A stretch of 46,200 bases of DNA from a virus. The stretch lies in the IMG/VR virus record IMGVR_UViG_3300010885_025346, positions 1-46,200 of that record; one strand, written 5' to 3'. A model generated the notes under the pieces. It ran no database searches. It saw nothing but the letters and a program-made list of their open reading frames with translations, and had not been told where the DNA came from. Numbering within the stretch: the stretch's first letter is position 1; each line of letters opens with the position of its first letter. Below, piece after piece: positions 20,098 to 29,777 of this stretch. The position numbers were made by a program, and so were the translations under genes.

Positions 20098-22011
20098 TTA
20101 TTGATATGCGTAAAACCAAACCCGGCCAACGGCACCGTCGCCACCAGAGCCGAAAAGGCCACCACCCTGACCGCCACCGCCAGGAGCGTTACCCGCCGAA
20201 CCTAAAGCGACGTTTCGGATAGCACCGCCCACATAGGTTTGTCCGTTATAAACCTGGGTTCCAGCACCCTGCCCGTTGGGGTCAAAAAGCCCCATGTTGC
20301 CCGATCCGCCAGCGGCAGACAGGGAGGTCATGCCAGTCGCGGTGGCCGTGCTTGCGACACCATTACCGCCGTTGCCGGTGCCGCCAGCCCCCACTGTGCC
20401 GGTAATTGTGGTGGTGGAAAAAGGTATATCCGCGCCGCGAGTCAGCGTGGTGGAAGTAAAGGTGCCAGCTTGCCCACCGGAACCGTTGCCAAGCGTGCCG
20501 TCAGTTCCAGCCTCGCCGCCGCCAAGCTGAATCGCATCCACTTTGTTAGCCCACCAGGGGATCGTATATGAGTAACTTCCGGCAGTGGAAAACGTAGTCA
20601 ATACCGCAGCCGTAGTTGGAAAACTTGCTGTTGCCGACAACAGACCTGCACCCGATAGGGATTCCCCCACCGTAGCTTTAGCTAACAAAGATAAAGTTCC
20701 CGAACCGGACAGGGTTTCCGTGAAGGTTTGCCGTGGCGCATTGACCGCAGACAGTGAACCGCTACCCGACAGAGCCGCCGCCACTTTCGTATACTGGACG
20801 GCTGTCAGCGAACCGACACCCGTCAGAGCCGCCGTCAATTTAGCGGCTTGGGAAGCGGTTAAAGTTCCGCTACCCGACAACACCGCATTGAGAAGCTGGG
20901 CCGCTGTGATCGTGGCAGACAGCAAGCCGGAACCCGATAGGTCAGAGGCAAGTTTCGTCGCCTGAACGGCAGACAGGGCACCCGAACCGGACAGCGCAAT
21001 AGCAAACCCGGCGGCGTGTGTGGCCGTCAACAAACCGGCCCCCGACAAAATCATTGCCAGCTTAGCGGCCTGCACGGCAGATAATGAACCGGAGCCGGTC
21101 AGCGAAGCGGCAAGGTTCTGTATCGGATTGACAACAGCCGACAAAACCCCGACACCCGACAACGCTTCCGCGAAAGCCGTGACCTGGGAAGCCGTTAAAG
21201 AACCGGAACCGGACAGCACTTGAGCTAACGCCGCCCGCTGCGCCGCACTTAACGTGCCCGCACCCGACAAAACCTCTGCGTAGCCGGAACGGTAAAGAGC
21301 GGTCAGAGTCCCCGAAGCCGACAGCACTTCCGACAGAACCTGCATCGCAAACAGCACCGCCACCAGCGACCCAGAGCCGGATAAGCTTTCGCCGTAAGCA
21401 GTCTTAGCTCCCGCCGTCAAAGTTCCCGAACCCGATAATGCGGCAGCCAGGGCGGCTGACTGCTTAGCTGTCAAAGTTCCGGCACCGGCCAGTGCGGCAG
21501 CTAGGTTCTGCACCGGGTTTACCACCGCCGACAGAAGACCTACACCGGACAGGGTTGCCGCGACAGCAGACCTCTGCACAGCCGTCAACGAACCGGAAGC
21601 CGTCAAAGCGACAGCTAAAGCCGCTGACTGTTTAGCCGTTAAAGTTCCGGCACCGGCCAGTGCAACTAACACCGAAGCGGCCTGGTCAACTGTCAAAGTT
21701 CCCGAACCGGCCAGCGCAGCACCGAGGGCTGTTTTCGTTCCGGCTTTCATCGTTCCTGTCGCCGCCAAAGCGGCCACCACGGCGGCTGACTGTTTCGCCG
21801 TCAAGGTGGCGGCACCCGTCAAAACCATTCCCACGGCCTGTCGAGCAGCGTGAATGGCCGTTAAGGAACCTAACGCCCTAAGGTCGAGGTGGTCTTCAAG
21901 TTGGGTGAAAACAAACCAGCCTTGCGGGGCAACCATGTCTGAGGCGGCAGTGGTGAACCATCCCTGACCGGCCACCGTTGCATCGGCAGAACTAGACGAA
22001 GACCAAGCCAC
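20098..22011 (-). CDS. repeat-rich tail fibre-like protein
   Basis: 637 aa. After a 60-residue N-terminal part, residues about 65-470 consist of some 22 tandem units of 18 residues with the pattern L-S/A/T-G-S/A-G-T/S/L-L-T/S-A-x-Q-x-A. About every third or fourth unit is 20 residues long (for example those containing VVNPVQN). This suggests a regular fibrous stalk. From about residue 485 it becomes a glycine-rich domain (FSTAGSYSYTIPWWANKVDAIQLGGG...), like the tips of many actinophage minor tail proteins. It probably forms a trimeric host-contact fibre. Confidence 0.85.
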   Translation of the reverse strand: MAWSSSSSADATVAGQGWFTTAASDMVAPQGWFVFTQLEDHLDLRALGSLTAIHAARQAVGMVLTGAATLTAKQSAAVVAALAATGTMKAGTKTALGAALAGSGTLTVDQAASVLVALAGAGTLTAKQSAALAVALTASGSLTAVQRSAVAATLSGVGLLSAVVNPVQNLAAALAGAGTLTAKQSAALAAALSGSGTLTAGAKTAYGESLSGSGSLVAVLFAMQVLSEVLSASGTLTALYRSGYAEVLSGAGTLSAAQRAALAQVLSGSGSLTASQVTAFAEALSGVGVLSAVVNPIQNLAASLTGSGSLSAVQAAKLAMILSGAGLLTATHAAGFAIALSGSGALSAVQATKLASDLSGSGLLSATITAAQLLNAVLSGSGTLTASQAAKLTAALTGVGSLTAVQYTKVAAALSGSGSLSAVNAPRQTFTETLSGSGTLSLLAKATVGESLSGAGLLSATASFPTTAAVLTTFSTAGSYSYTIPWWANKVDAIQLGGGEAGTDGTLGNGSGGQAGTFTSTTLTRGADIPFSTTTITGTVGAGGTGNGGNGVASTATATGMTSLSAAGGSGNMGLFDPNGQGAGTQVYNGQTYVGGAIRNVALGSAGNAPGGGGQGGGLFGSGGDGAVGRVWFYAYQ

Positions 22012-22035
22012 AACTCCCCCTACTCTTAGTACCGC

Positions 22036-22419
22036 TTAGGCTGGGGGAACGTCTTGCGGAATCTCCCCCACCGTCGAAGCAACCATCTCGGCAATCGGTG
22101 GCGGCAAAATCTCCAACACCGACTGCTCCACCGCAACAGGATCGGGAACCGTATCAACGACCGGCTGGTCAACCACGCCGTCAACCACCGTGTAGCCCAT
22201 ATTTGCTAAAGCCTCATCGTGGGTGGTTCCATCAGGAAACTTAGCGATAGGTTGCATACTGAATGGGCCAGCAGTGTCATCGGAATAGAAAACTTCCGTT
22301 CCGGTGGCGGTAAAAAAGTTGTAGGCAACGACCACTAAGTGACCGCCTTCTACCGCGTAATGTCGGGCTACTGGAATCCAATGAGCCACATCAGTGTCTA
22401 AGCGTGTCGCGTTAGTCAT
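22036..22419 (-). CDS. hypothetical tail-region protein
   Basis: 127 aa. N-terminal half strand-rich (HWIPVARHYAVEGGHLVVVAYNFFTATGTEVFYS), C-terminal half Pro/Val/Asp-rich and probably unstructured. The start overlaps the last base of the preceding stop. A fibre accessory or chaperone role is possible from context. Confidence 0.65.
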   Translation of the reverse strand: MTNATRLDTDVAHWIPVARHYAVEGGHLVVVAYNFFTATGTEVFYSDDTAGPFSMQPIAKFPDGTTHDEALANMGYTVVDGVVDQPVVDTVPDPVAVEQSVLEILPPPIAEMVASTVGEIPQDVPPA

Positions 22420-25154
22420 TAAGCTGTACTCGCCGTCTTGTAGATGATGAGGATGAGTCCTTGACCGCCTACGCCGCCAGTACCGCCAGTACCGGGGAAC
22501 ACGCTACTGAATGTGCCGCCGCCGCCGCCGCCGCCGCCGCCACCGGGTGCGCCGCCTGAACCACCGGCACCACCAATAACCCCGCTGGAAGCCGAACTGT
22601 AAACGCCACCCCCGCCGCCGCCGCCGGAACCTCCGGTGAAGCACAAACCGAAGTTGATTCCGTTGTTGCCGGAACCGCCAGGATTTCCTGTAGCGGCGGT
22701 AACGATTATCCCCTTTCCGGCACCGCCAGAACCGCCACCCACGCCCACCACCGTCGTACCGCCCGAACCACCGGCACCGTTCGTAGTGCCACCGCTGCCG
22801 CCCGACGTGGGGTTAGCACCCGTAGCTATCAAACCTAGCGGTGTCGCAACGTAAGACTTGAAAGCGTCAGCCGTGGAAAGGAAGCTTCCAAACGACGTGT
22901 TCTGACCGCCAATGGTCGTGCCGTATCCGATAGTGCAAGTGACATACGTTCCCGCTATCAGAGGATTGGTTGCATCGGAGGGGTCTAATTGCTGGGAAAT
23001 GAATCCCCCGTTAACCCCGCCAGCACCGCCGGGTTGATTGTTGGTGCCAGAACCGCCGGAACTGCCTTTACCGCCGCCGCCGAACAAGGCAATATAAATC
23101 TCTGAAATGTTGTCGGGGACAAGCCACGATGTATTGCTGGCAATCGTGTCCACATTGTATCCGGCAACGAGCGAAGTTTGCAGATTTGCAGTACCGAGAG
23201 CAGCGTCCGAAGCGTCAAGGGCAGCCGATTCGGCAGCTAATTGTGCTGCCGCAGCAACGGTAACCTCGCGAACCACAATGTCATCAAAATAGTAGGTTTC
23301 ACCGGCATTAACCGAACTGCTTAGAAGCGAAACGAACGGGGAGTATGAATACCTAAAGGAAGGAATGGTGACCGTGCCAGAAAGTTTAGTCCACCCACCA
23401 TTCAAGGCTGTACCGGCAGTCATGGTCACGGTCAGGCCGGAGGTTGGATAAATTACCCCAGACGAGTTGTACGCCAAAAGACCTAAAACGATGCCGTTAG
23501 CACCACCAATGGTTTGCGAATTAGTGGTCTTACCGTAAACCCATGCCTCTAAATAAACCTTTTCGCCTTGCGTGCAAGGAAACTTGACCTGGCCGACAGT
23601 ATCCACACTTACCACCGAATAGCGGTCTGCGGTATCCGACATAACAACCGTAGGGGAGGTGCCGCCCGTCAAGCTCGACGTAGCGGTAATGGCACTGTAG
23701 GGCAGCGCACTCGACATGGAAATCTGATAGAGCAGACCGGGCGTGGCGATCACTGTCGCGTTACCTACACCTACAGAGGCAAGGTTGCAGAAAGCCGTCT
23801 GCACGGCAGCCGCAGACGCATTGTAAGCGATAGCTACTGTCGTATAGCCGCCAAACGAAAGCGTGAAAGAACCGCCAGTCGGGCTACCGACAATGTTTAC
23901 CGTGTCGATTTCCATAACAAGCTTAAGTGATTTAGTGCCGGTATGTGCAGGCTCAGCCGGAATGTTTGTTGTACTGGCAAGCACACCATCATTCAAGATC
24001 GCAAAATTGGTGTCCTCAAAAGATGGGTTAGCGAGCAAATTACTCCCCGAACCTAAGCTACCGGAAGCGATACTATCAGCGGTGTTAGCAGTCAATTGCG
24101 CCGAATCGGCAGCCAGTTTCTGATTGCGCTGAACAACACGGAGGCTATCTATTGTGCTTCCCGAAGCGACACCAACAGTGCCATTAAAACCATCGACAGC
24201 ACTATCTAAAGTTCCCTGCAAATGATCGACAATAGTGCCAGAACCTAAAAGACCGGACACTAAAGAGCCGGTCAGGATGCCAGTCTTGTAGGCTGAAATA
24301 TCATCCCACCACACAGTACCGGCGGTCACCGTATCGAAGACGGTAAGCTTAAGGCGAATGCTAGTGACCGTTGTCGAAACAGTGAAATCGTAATTCCAGT
24401 TACCGGAAAGGCTAGTCCAACCAACCGAGGTTGCGTTAGCAGTTAAACCGGAAACGGAACCGATGATGGTACTTGACACGACGGCAGTTCCCGCATACGT
24501 CACTAACGATAACTGTATTGCCGTACCCGTCGAATACAGATTAGCCCAACGGACATACCCGCCCACAGTGAAAGTGTCACCTGACAAAACGGCGATAGCA
24601 TTGGAGTACAGAATCTGACTGTTACCGTTTCCGGTCGCCTTAGCTGTCCCGAACCCGGTGCGGCCTGCCGTTCCATCCCATGCATATGGAGAGGAAATAT
24701 CGAAGTTGGCTGCATCATCGAAGCCGCCCCCAACCAGCAGGTTAGGGTTATCGGCCCCCAGGTGTGACACCGGAATGGAAGGGATGCGGGCCTGCGGGAT
24801 AAGGTCGGTGAGGCTTCTGGTGGTATCCCCACGATGAGTCCTAGCCGCCGTCGCAACGTCAGAAACCCGCGTATTGGTGGAGATTGTGGTAGTGGGAAGA
24901 TTGGGTTTCCACGTTAACGCTGAATGCACATCGTTAAGGAACCCGCCCCACCACGACTCAAGGCTCGTTAAAGCCGTCGTGACTGCGCCCGTAGGAACAA
25001 GCCCAAACGTCAAAATGTGAACGACCTGGCTGACAATAGAGTTCAGCAGGTTCGTAGCCCACGTCTGCAACTGTTGTGCGGCAATAGGATATTGCTGGGT
25101 TGAAACAGGTTTATGTTTGTGAATGCCCTCATCTGGTGTAACCGGAAAGGTCAC
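22419..25154 (-). CDS. minor tail protein with carbohydrate-binding modules and Gly-rich tip
   Basis: 911 aa. After an N-terminal 130-residue attachment part come two CBM-like jelly-roll modules that begin NLLVGGGFDD and NLLANPSFEDTNFA. Inserted in the second is a module (residues about 421-505) also present at the end of the neighbouring protein. A third block (EKVYLEAWVYGK...) completes the jelly roll. The last 240 residues are a glycine-rich domain with long poly-Gly runs (GGGGGGGVYSSAS, GGGGGGGGGG), encoded by GCC/GCN repeats. Such proteins bind host surface glycans. Confidence 0.85.
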   Translation of the reverse strand: MTFPVTPDEGIHKHKPVSTQQYPIAAQQLQTWATNLLNSIVSQVVHILTFGLVPTGAVTTALTSLESWWGGFLNDVHSALTWKPNLPTTTISTNTRVSDVATAARTHRGDTTRSLTDLIPQARIPSIPVSHLGADNPNLLVGGGFDDAANFDISSPYAWDGTAGRTGFGTAKATGNGNSQILYSNAIAVLSGDTFTVGGYVRWANLYSTGTAIQLSLVTYAGTAVVSSTIIGSVSGLTANATSVGWTSLSGNWNYDFTVSTTVTSIRLKLTVFDTVTAGTVWWDDISAYKTGILTGSLVSGLLGSGTIVDHLQGTLDSAVDGFNGTVGVASGSTIDSLRVVQRNQKLAADSAQLTANTADSIASGSLGSGSNLLANPSFEDTNFAILNDGVLASTTNIPAEPAHTGTKSLKLVMEIDTVNIVGSPTGGSFTLSFGGYTTVAIAYNASAAAVQTAFCNLASVGVGNATVIATPGLLYQISMSSALPYSAITATSSLTGGTSPTVVMSDTADRYSVVSVDTVGQVKFPCTQGEKVYLEAWVYGKTTNSQTIGGANGIVLGLLAYNSSGVIYPTSGLTVTMTAGTALNGGWTKLSGTVTIPSFRYSYSPFVSLLSSSVNAGETYYFDDIVVREVTVAAAAQLAAESAALDASDAALGTANLQTSLVAGYNVDTIASNTSWLVPDNISEIYIALFGGGGKGSSGGSGTNNQPGGAGGVNGGFISQQLDPSDATNPLIAGTYVTCTIGYGTTIGGQNTSFGSFLSTADAFKSYVATPLGLIATGANPTSGGSGGTTNGAGGSGGTTVVGVGGGSGGAGKGIIVTAATGNPGGSGNNGINFGLCFTGGSGGGGGGGVYSSASSGVIGGAGGSGGAPGGGGGGGGGGTFSSVFPGTGGTGGVGGQGLILIIYKTASTA

Positions 25155-26278
25155 GACAGCACAACCGCAGGCGTAGTGCCACCCGTCAAGCTAGACGACG
25201 CGACGGTGATGGCGTTAGAGCTAACGGAAAGCGCACTCGACAGCAGGATGACGTAAGGGCCACCCGTGTAGCCGGTCACAGTCACATTGCCCGCACCGCC
25301 GACAGACGCAAGGCTCTGCACCGCCGACTGCATTGCGGCAACGCCTGCGTTGTAGGCGATAGCCACAGTTGTGGAGCCGCCGTAGGTGAGCGTGTACGAG
25401 CCGCCGGTCGGGTTACCGGAAATGGTGACCGTGATCGGACGGTTGTAGACGGCGGGGATCGGATTAACCCGCACCGCGAAACTCGCGGTCGAACCTGATA
25501 CCGCCCACGCATCGGTGGTTCCTGAAGCTACCTGCTTAGCAACCATCGTTAACTGCGCGGCAGAGCCAGCCGGGATGCGACCATAGGAACCTGCACCGAT
25601 AGCGGCACCGAACGCTGGCACCAAAGTGACCGGCCCCGGCGTGGCAGCGGCAAAGCTAGGCCCGTAACCAACCCTATCCGAGTTGGAGGTAATCGGGTTG
25701 TAGAGATAACACCCTATCTCAACCTTAGTATTGGCCGTTCCCGTGGCATTGAAATATCCGCTGACATCGGGTCGCCAATCGAAAGGTTGCGCCGGGACGG
25801 TCACCACGGCAATAGTCGCCTGAGTCGCGTTACCCGAATAGGAACTGTAGGTCGCCGGGGCATAGAAATCCCCCGCAAGCATCGGACTGATAACCCACTT
25901 AGCCAACGAGTTGTTGTACACCAACGCATACCCGCTAGCCGGAACGCCCACAAGATCGGTGGCCGTCGAAATGGTAAACGACCCCGACGTGCCCGTGGCA
26001 CCCTGATTGACATACAGCGTCAAGTCGTAGGTGGATGCCGTACCGGCAGCCCCAGCGGTCACCAAAGTCCACGATGAGGCCGGTGGCGTGGTGCCAGCCG
26101 CCACTTGGTTGACAGTCACATTCCTCAATACTGGCGGCAACCCAGAAGTACCGGCCACCAGGGCCGGAAGGTTGGACACGCCAATATCGGGAGTGAGAGT
26201 TAACGTAGCGACACCAGTAGTCGCAACATCGCTGGAATCAGTGAAGTTGACCTGTCCAGTCCAGACAATACCTGCCAC
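25151..26278 (-). CDS. minor tail protein
   Basis: 375 aa. The N-terminal 140 residues and the middle (TIAVVTVPAQPFDWRPDVSGYFNATGTANTKVEIGCYLYNP...GPVTLVPAFG) look like phage receptor-binding beta-sandwich domains. The last 90 residues (GGSYTLTYGGSTTVAIAYNA... SSLTGGTTPAVVLS) duplicate a module in the 911-aa neighbour. Overlaps that gene by 4 nt. Confidence 0.8.
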   Translation of the reverse strand: MAGIVWTGQVNFTDSSDVATTGVATLTLTPDIGVSNLPALVAGTSGLPPVLRNVTVNQVAAGTTPPASSWTLVTAGAAGTASTYDLTLYVNQGATGTSGSFTISTATDLVGVPASGYALVYNNSLAKWVISPMLAGDFYAPATYSSYSGNATQATIAVVTVPAQPFDWRPDVSGYFNATGTANTKVEIGCYLYNPITSNSDRVGYGPSFAAATPGPVTLVPAFGAAIGAGSYGRIPAGSAAQLTMVAKQVASGTTDAWAVSGSTASFAVRVNPIPAVYNRPITVTISGNPTGGSYTLTYGGSTTVAIAYNAGVAAMQSAVQSLASVGGAGNVTVTGYTGGPYVILLSSALSVSSNAITVASSSLTGGTTPAVVLS

Positions 26279-26301
26279 GGGATGTTCCCCTATTCAATTG
26301 T

Positions 26302-27984
26302 TTAATTAGAGCTAAGAGTCACGATCTGGAAGGCTTCTTGGAACTTAGTCAAGTTCTTTTGCACCTTCGCAATGGGATTCATGTGGGATTTGCCGTCCCC
26401 GATAACACAGCTAACGGTAGCACGGCCCATGCGGTCATCCGCGAAAGTAGCTTTCTCAAGATACTCCGTGTACAGAATGCCATCAATGGCAAAGGAAGCT
26501 AAGCTACCGACGAAAAGGTCTTTTCCAAGCGAGTACGGATAGCCATTCTGAAATGACAGGGTTACTGCGTGATAGCCACGGGTATCCCACATTGCTCCCG
26601 CTATCGAAAACCACTCGTCCAGGCTGTAAGCCGACGCGCCGGTTTGAATGAAGAATTCGGGCCAGCCATAAGGGCCAAGCTTAATTCTTCGTTCAGAGTT
26701 CTCCACCAACTGGAAAGCTAACAGCACGTCATCGAAAGTTCCGGCCAGCAAATCACTAGGCAAGCCAGTGATGCCGATCACGATGGAAATTGAATCAATC
26801 AACCAGGCAAACGTGGCATTGATGAGATCGTTAATCCACTTAGGCGATTTCCCCCCACCAATAATCGTGTGCGCGACGGGATGATGCCCGAAAATATGGA
26901 ACTCGGTAAGGCCGCTACGGGGATGGTCATGGAAGATAACCCACGGCTTAACGAAATCAACACCCAAAGCTGGGGCGATATTCACACCCTCGGGGGCGTA
27001 CTTGTTAGCCGGGTTCAGGAACGGGGCTAAGACTTCACCGAACACACTGTTCTGAAGATCGACCGTATCCTTGATGAGGCCGTCAATGAACGTGCCGGTA
27101 GGCCCGGTCACGCCAGACCTGTCCTTGCAGTCCACCACGATAGTCGGAACTTTAAGCTCAGAAGTTAAGCCAACCGGCTGCGGCTCCCCCGGCAACCAGA
27201 GATCGGCAGTCAACACCAGGCCGTTAACCTTCATTACCTCTTCGACCAGCGTACTGATCTTGTCCATGCGTCCATTGAACGAAACCCACGGAGAGGTATC
27301 GAAAATCGGGTTAGTGGGAATCACCACAATGGGGGTCATTAAAGTGTCTAGCGGATTGCCGCCCTGGCTTTGCAGTGCAGTACCGAACCACGCTTTCCAA
27401 TCCAAGTTACCGGACAGCAAATTGTTGACTAATTCCCAGATGCCGGATTGAATTCGGAATGCCTGCTCCCCCACTAAAGTCTTTATGCAGGTTACCGCTG
27501 GCCCCAGGAATAACGCTTTATTTGGAAATTGTGCCTGAATTGGCATCAAAAAGTTGGGCCAGCAGAGCATCCGATCAAACCAGGCGTAGTCCCCCATGCA
27601 TTGAAGGGTTAAAGTCTTAACCCCTTTGACCATTGCGTAATCGTAGTTATCGACGCGGCCAGACCAGCGCATAGAGCCGACCTCAATAGTGATTGGAACG
27701 ACCGTCTCAAAACACTTCATGGCTGCCGCAGCTAAAGTATCCGTGGTTTTAATGACCACCGTTGCCGTGTCAATAGTGTTACGGGTGAAGTCGGCTTTCA
27801 CTGAAATGTAGTCGTTCAGTTCACCGACCGGCTCGTACATGTTGGAATACAGCGTGACAATGCTTTCCACGGGTGGCGTTTGAGCGATCTCAGCGGCCAT
27901 CTGCGCGGCACTAGCGGCCTGGTAAGGGTCTTGGCTTAGCCTGCTAAGGTACTCGGCCCGCTCATTGAAATTTAGAGAGGCCAT
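26302..27984 (-). CDS. baseplate/tail-tip protein, Gp37-like minor tail family
   Basis: 560 aa. VTLYSNMYEPVGELNDYISVKADFTRNTIDTATVVIKTTDTL and RVDNYDYAMVKGVKTLTLQCMGDYAWFDRM match the second minor tail protein of actinophages (ReqiPepy6 Gp37-like), thought to form the tail-tip hub. The C-terminal block SYSLDEWFSIAGAMWDTRGYHAVTLSFQNGYPY...FADDRMGRATVSCVIGDGKSH is also typical. It overlaps the Dit-like gene by 13 nt. Confidence 0.85.
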   Translation of the reverse strand: MASLNFNERAEYLSRLSQDPYQAASAAQMAAEIAQTPPVESIVTLYSNMYEPVGELNDYISVKADFTRNTIDTATVVIKTTDTLAAAAMKCFETVVPITIEVGSMRWSGRVDNYDYAMVKGVKTLTLQCMGDYAWFDRMLCWPNFLMPIQAQFPNKALFLGPAVTCIKTLVGEQAFRIQSGIWELVNNLLSGNLDWKAWFGTALQSQGGNPLDTLMTPIVVIPTNPIFDTSPWVSFNGRMDKISTLVEEVMKVNGLVLTADLWLPGEPQPVGLTSELKVPTIVVDCKDRSGVTGPTGTFIDGLIKDTVDLQNSVFGEVLAPFLNPANKYAPEGVNIAPALGVDFVKPWVIFHDHPRSGLTEFHIFGHHPVAHTIIGGGKSPKWINDLINATFAWLIDSISIVIGITGLPSDLLAGTFDDVLLAFQLVENSERRIKLGPYGWPEFFIQTGASAYSLDEWFSIAGAMWDTRGYHAVTLSFQNGYPYSLGKDLFVGSLASFAIDGILYTEYLEKATFADDRMGRATVSCVIGDGKSHMNPIAKVQKNLTKFQEAFQIVTLSSN

Positions 27985-29741
27985 AGGCGTTGAGGTGTCA
28001 CGGCTGCCACAATCTTAGAGTCGGCATTGCCGCCCTGAATAGATACAGCGATCTTTGAAGGCACTGGGGGGCTACTTTCCGGCTTAGGATCAAGGGGCGT
28101 GGTGAAACGTCCCGTGAGCAGCGAATACAACGGGCCTTGCGGTGGGGTTATCCCGAAACTTGATTCCCATTGCTCAAGAAGTGGCGGGACGTTATTGTTC
28201 ACCGCGAACGTCACAAGGCTGTCGATGAAGCTCTGAAACTTTGTCAACGTCTGCGGCAATTGCTGGGTCGTAGACAAATCGACCACCCCGCGTAAGCGCG
28301 GAGTTGTGGTGACAAGTGCCACCTGATCTTCCAAAATAGGCCCGAACGTCACCGTGTTAGTGGACGGTGAGGCACCATCGGAGAAGGTGAAAGTCCCCGG
28401 CCCGTAGCACAGGTAGCGCGGCCAAGCGTCCTGATCCCCACGGTTGGTGAGCGTGATGTAACCGCTTTGTGTGGCACCGGACTCAGGTGTGATGTTGTCT
28501 GCGGCCTGCCACTTCTCCAAGCTTGGCGGGGCGATCTGATCCAACAGCGTGTAACCCAGGAAAGTTTGACCAGGCCCAGCGGCCTGACCGAAACCCCACC
28601 CCCGGTAACCGGAACCCATAAGCGATTTAGTTCCGTTTTCGGTGAAGTTGACAACGGTGAACCCGTCGCCGCGCTGAATCTTGAAATTGCGCGAACCGTT
28701 AGATGTGCCGCACAGTAAAGTCCACTTCTCATTCCAGAGCGGGCCAATCAGCAAAGGCTGCCACCACAGAACCGACTCGGTTCCGACAGGGCTACCGGCA
28801 GTGCCGCCAGTAAAACTGGACAGAACAACTACGTCGATGACACCGTTGCCGCCGATCCGTGCGCGAATACCGTTACCGTAAGCATCCATGCGCCCCCAAA
28901 TATCAATGTAGACACCACCCCAAAAGTCGAAAGCAACTGTGGAGTGGAACTTAACCTTGATGACTTGGTTGTCCGTGGTGGATAAGCCGCCATTGAGGGT
29001 GGTGGGGGTTCCGCTAGTTCCCATGTATCGGTTGATTGCTTCACGGGCAGTGGTTCCCGCCGGATACCACATAGCGTTACCGAAACCGTCATAACCTGGC
29101 CCGCCGGTAGTGCCACCCCGGTACACAGTTGACCATTTAGTGCCTAAGCCGCTAGCGGCAGCGTTCTGGAAATCGTCGCTAGCGTTAGTGAAAGTAAGAC
29201 CGAACATGCCCACTGAATCAAACGATTTCCAGAAAGCGTCATCGTTACGCCACGCCCACGTCAGCCTTTGCCTACCGGCCTGCTGATCTGCTTGCGTGAT
29301 CTGATCGGTGATGCCCTTCAACTGCCGAACGCTGGCCCACCACTCCCCGTTCTCGGGGGAGAACACATGCAGACGGCCCGTCTTCTTAGGACTGTTAGCT
29401 CCAAACCAGGATCGGGTTACGTCGCGGGTGTCGGCGGCGGTGATGCCGGAAATCTCCAACGACACGTCGATCTCACCAGGGTTGTAGACCGAATCTAGCC
29501 ACGTCGTCCCATCCTGCCGCGCCCCCTGCACATCCAGATGCTCAAACGGTGCCATGAGGCCAGACATGCCTAAAAGGGCAAGACCGTTTTGGGCACCCAA
29601 AGTGGGTGCAAGGGGGCCAGCAAGATAGAACTTTGTGCCGTCATGCCCCACATAAGTGATGTGGGGCAAGTTGTTAGCTTTGAGGGTTTTCTGGCCCAAC
29701 AGCGAAACCGTTCCAGGTGGGTAGGTGGTCGAGTAGGCCAT
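27972..29741 (-). CDS. distal tail (Dit-like) minor tail protein
   Basis: 589 aa, directly after the tape measure. The N-terminal region (TYVGHDGTKFYLAGP, VYNPGEIDVSLEISGITAADTRDVTRSWFGANSPKKTGRLHVFSPENGEWWASVR) is the usual first minor tail protein of actinophages, with a Dit-like fold that joins the tail tube to the tip. The middle has a large inserted domain (about 195-400) that may be a carbohydrate-binding-like module, and the end returns to the conserved part (LTNRGDQDAWPRYLCYGPGTFTFSDG). Confidence 0.85.
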   Translation of the reverse strand: MAYSTTYPPGTVSLLGQKTLKANNLPHITYVGHDGTKFYLAGPLAPTLGAQNGLALLGMSGLMAPFEHLDVQGARQDGTTWLDSVYNPGEIDVSLEISGITAADTRDVTRSWFGANSPKKTGRLHVFSPENGEWWASVRQLKGITDQITQADQQAGRQRLTWAWRNDDAFWKSFDSVGMFGLTFTNASDDFQNAAASGLGTKWSTVYRGGTTGGPGYDGFGNAMWYPAGTTAREAINRYMGTSGTPTTLNGGLSTTDNQVIKVKFHSTVAFDFWGGVYIDIWGRMDAYGNGIRARIGGNGVIDVVVLSSFTGGTAGSPVGTESVLWWQPLLIGPLWNEKWTLLCGTSNGSRNFKIQRGDGFTVVNFTENGTKSLMGSGYRGWGFGQAAGPGQTFLGYTLLDQIAPPSLEKWQAADNITPESGATQSGYITLTNRGDQDAWPRYLCYGPGTFTFSDGASPSTNTVTFGPILEDQVALVTTTPRLRGVVDLSTTQQLPQTLTKFQSFIDSLVTFAVNNNVPPLLEQWESSFGITPPQGPLYSLLTGRFTTPLDPKPESSPPVPSKIAVSIQGGNADSKIVAAVTPQRLWPL

Positions 29742-29777
29742 GAAACCTCCAAAGATTCAGTTTTACAATTGATTGCC

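Noticed and set aside
20585-21223. Plus-strand frames across the repeat-rich fibre gene
   Set aside because: They are shadows of the tandem repeats on the minus strand, with repeated Pro/Glu/Ala patterns and no ribosome sites.
22515-22625. GCC repeats as a CRISPR or regulatory repeat array
   Set aside because: They encode poly-glycine in the tail protein's tip; there are no spacers or constant repeats.
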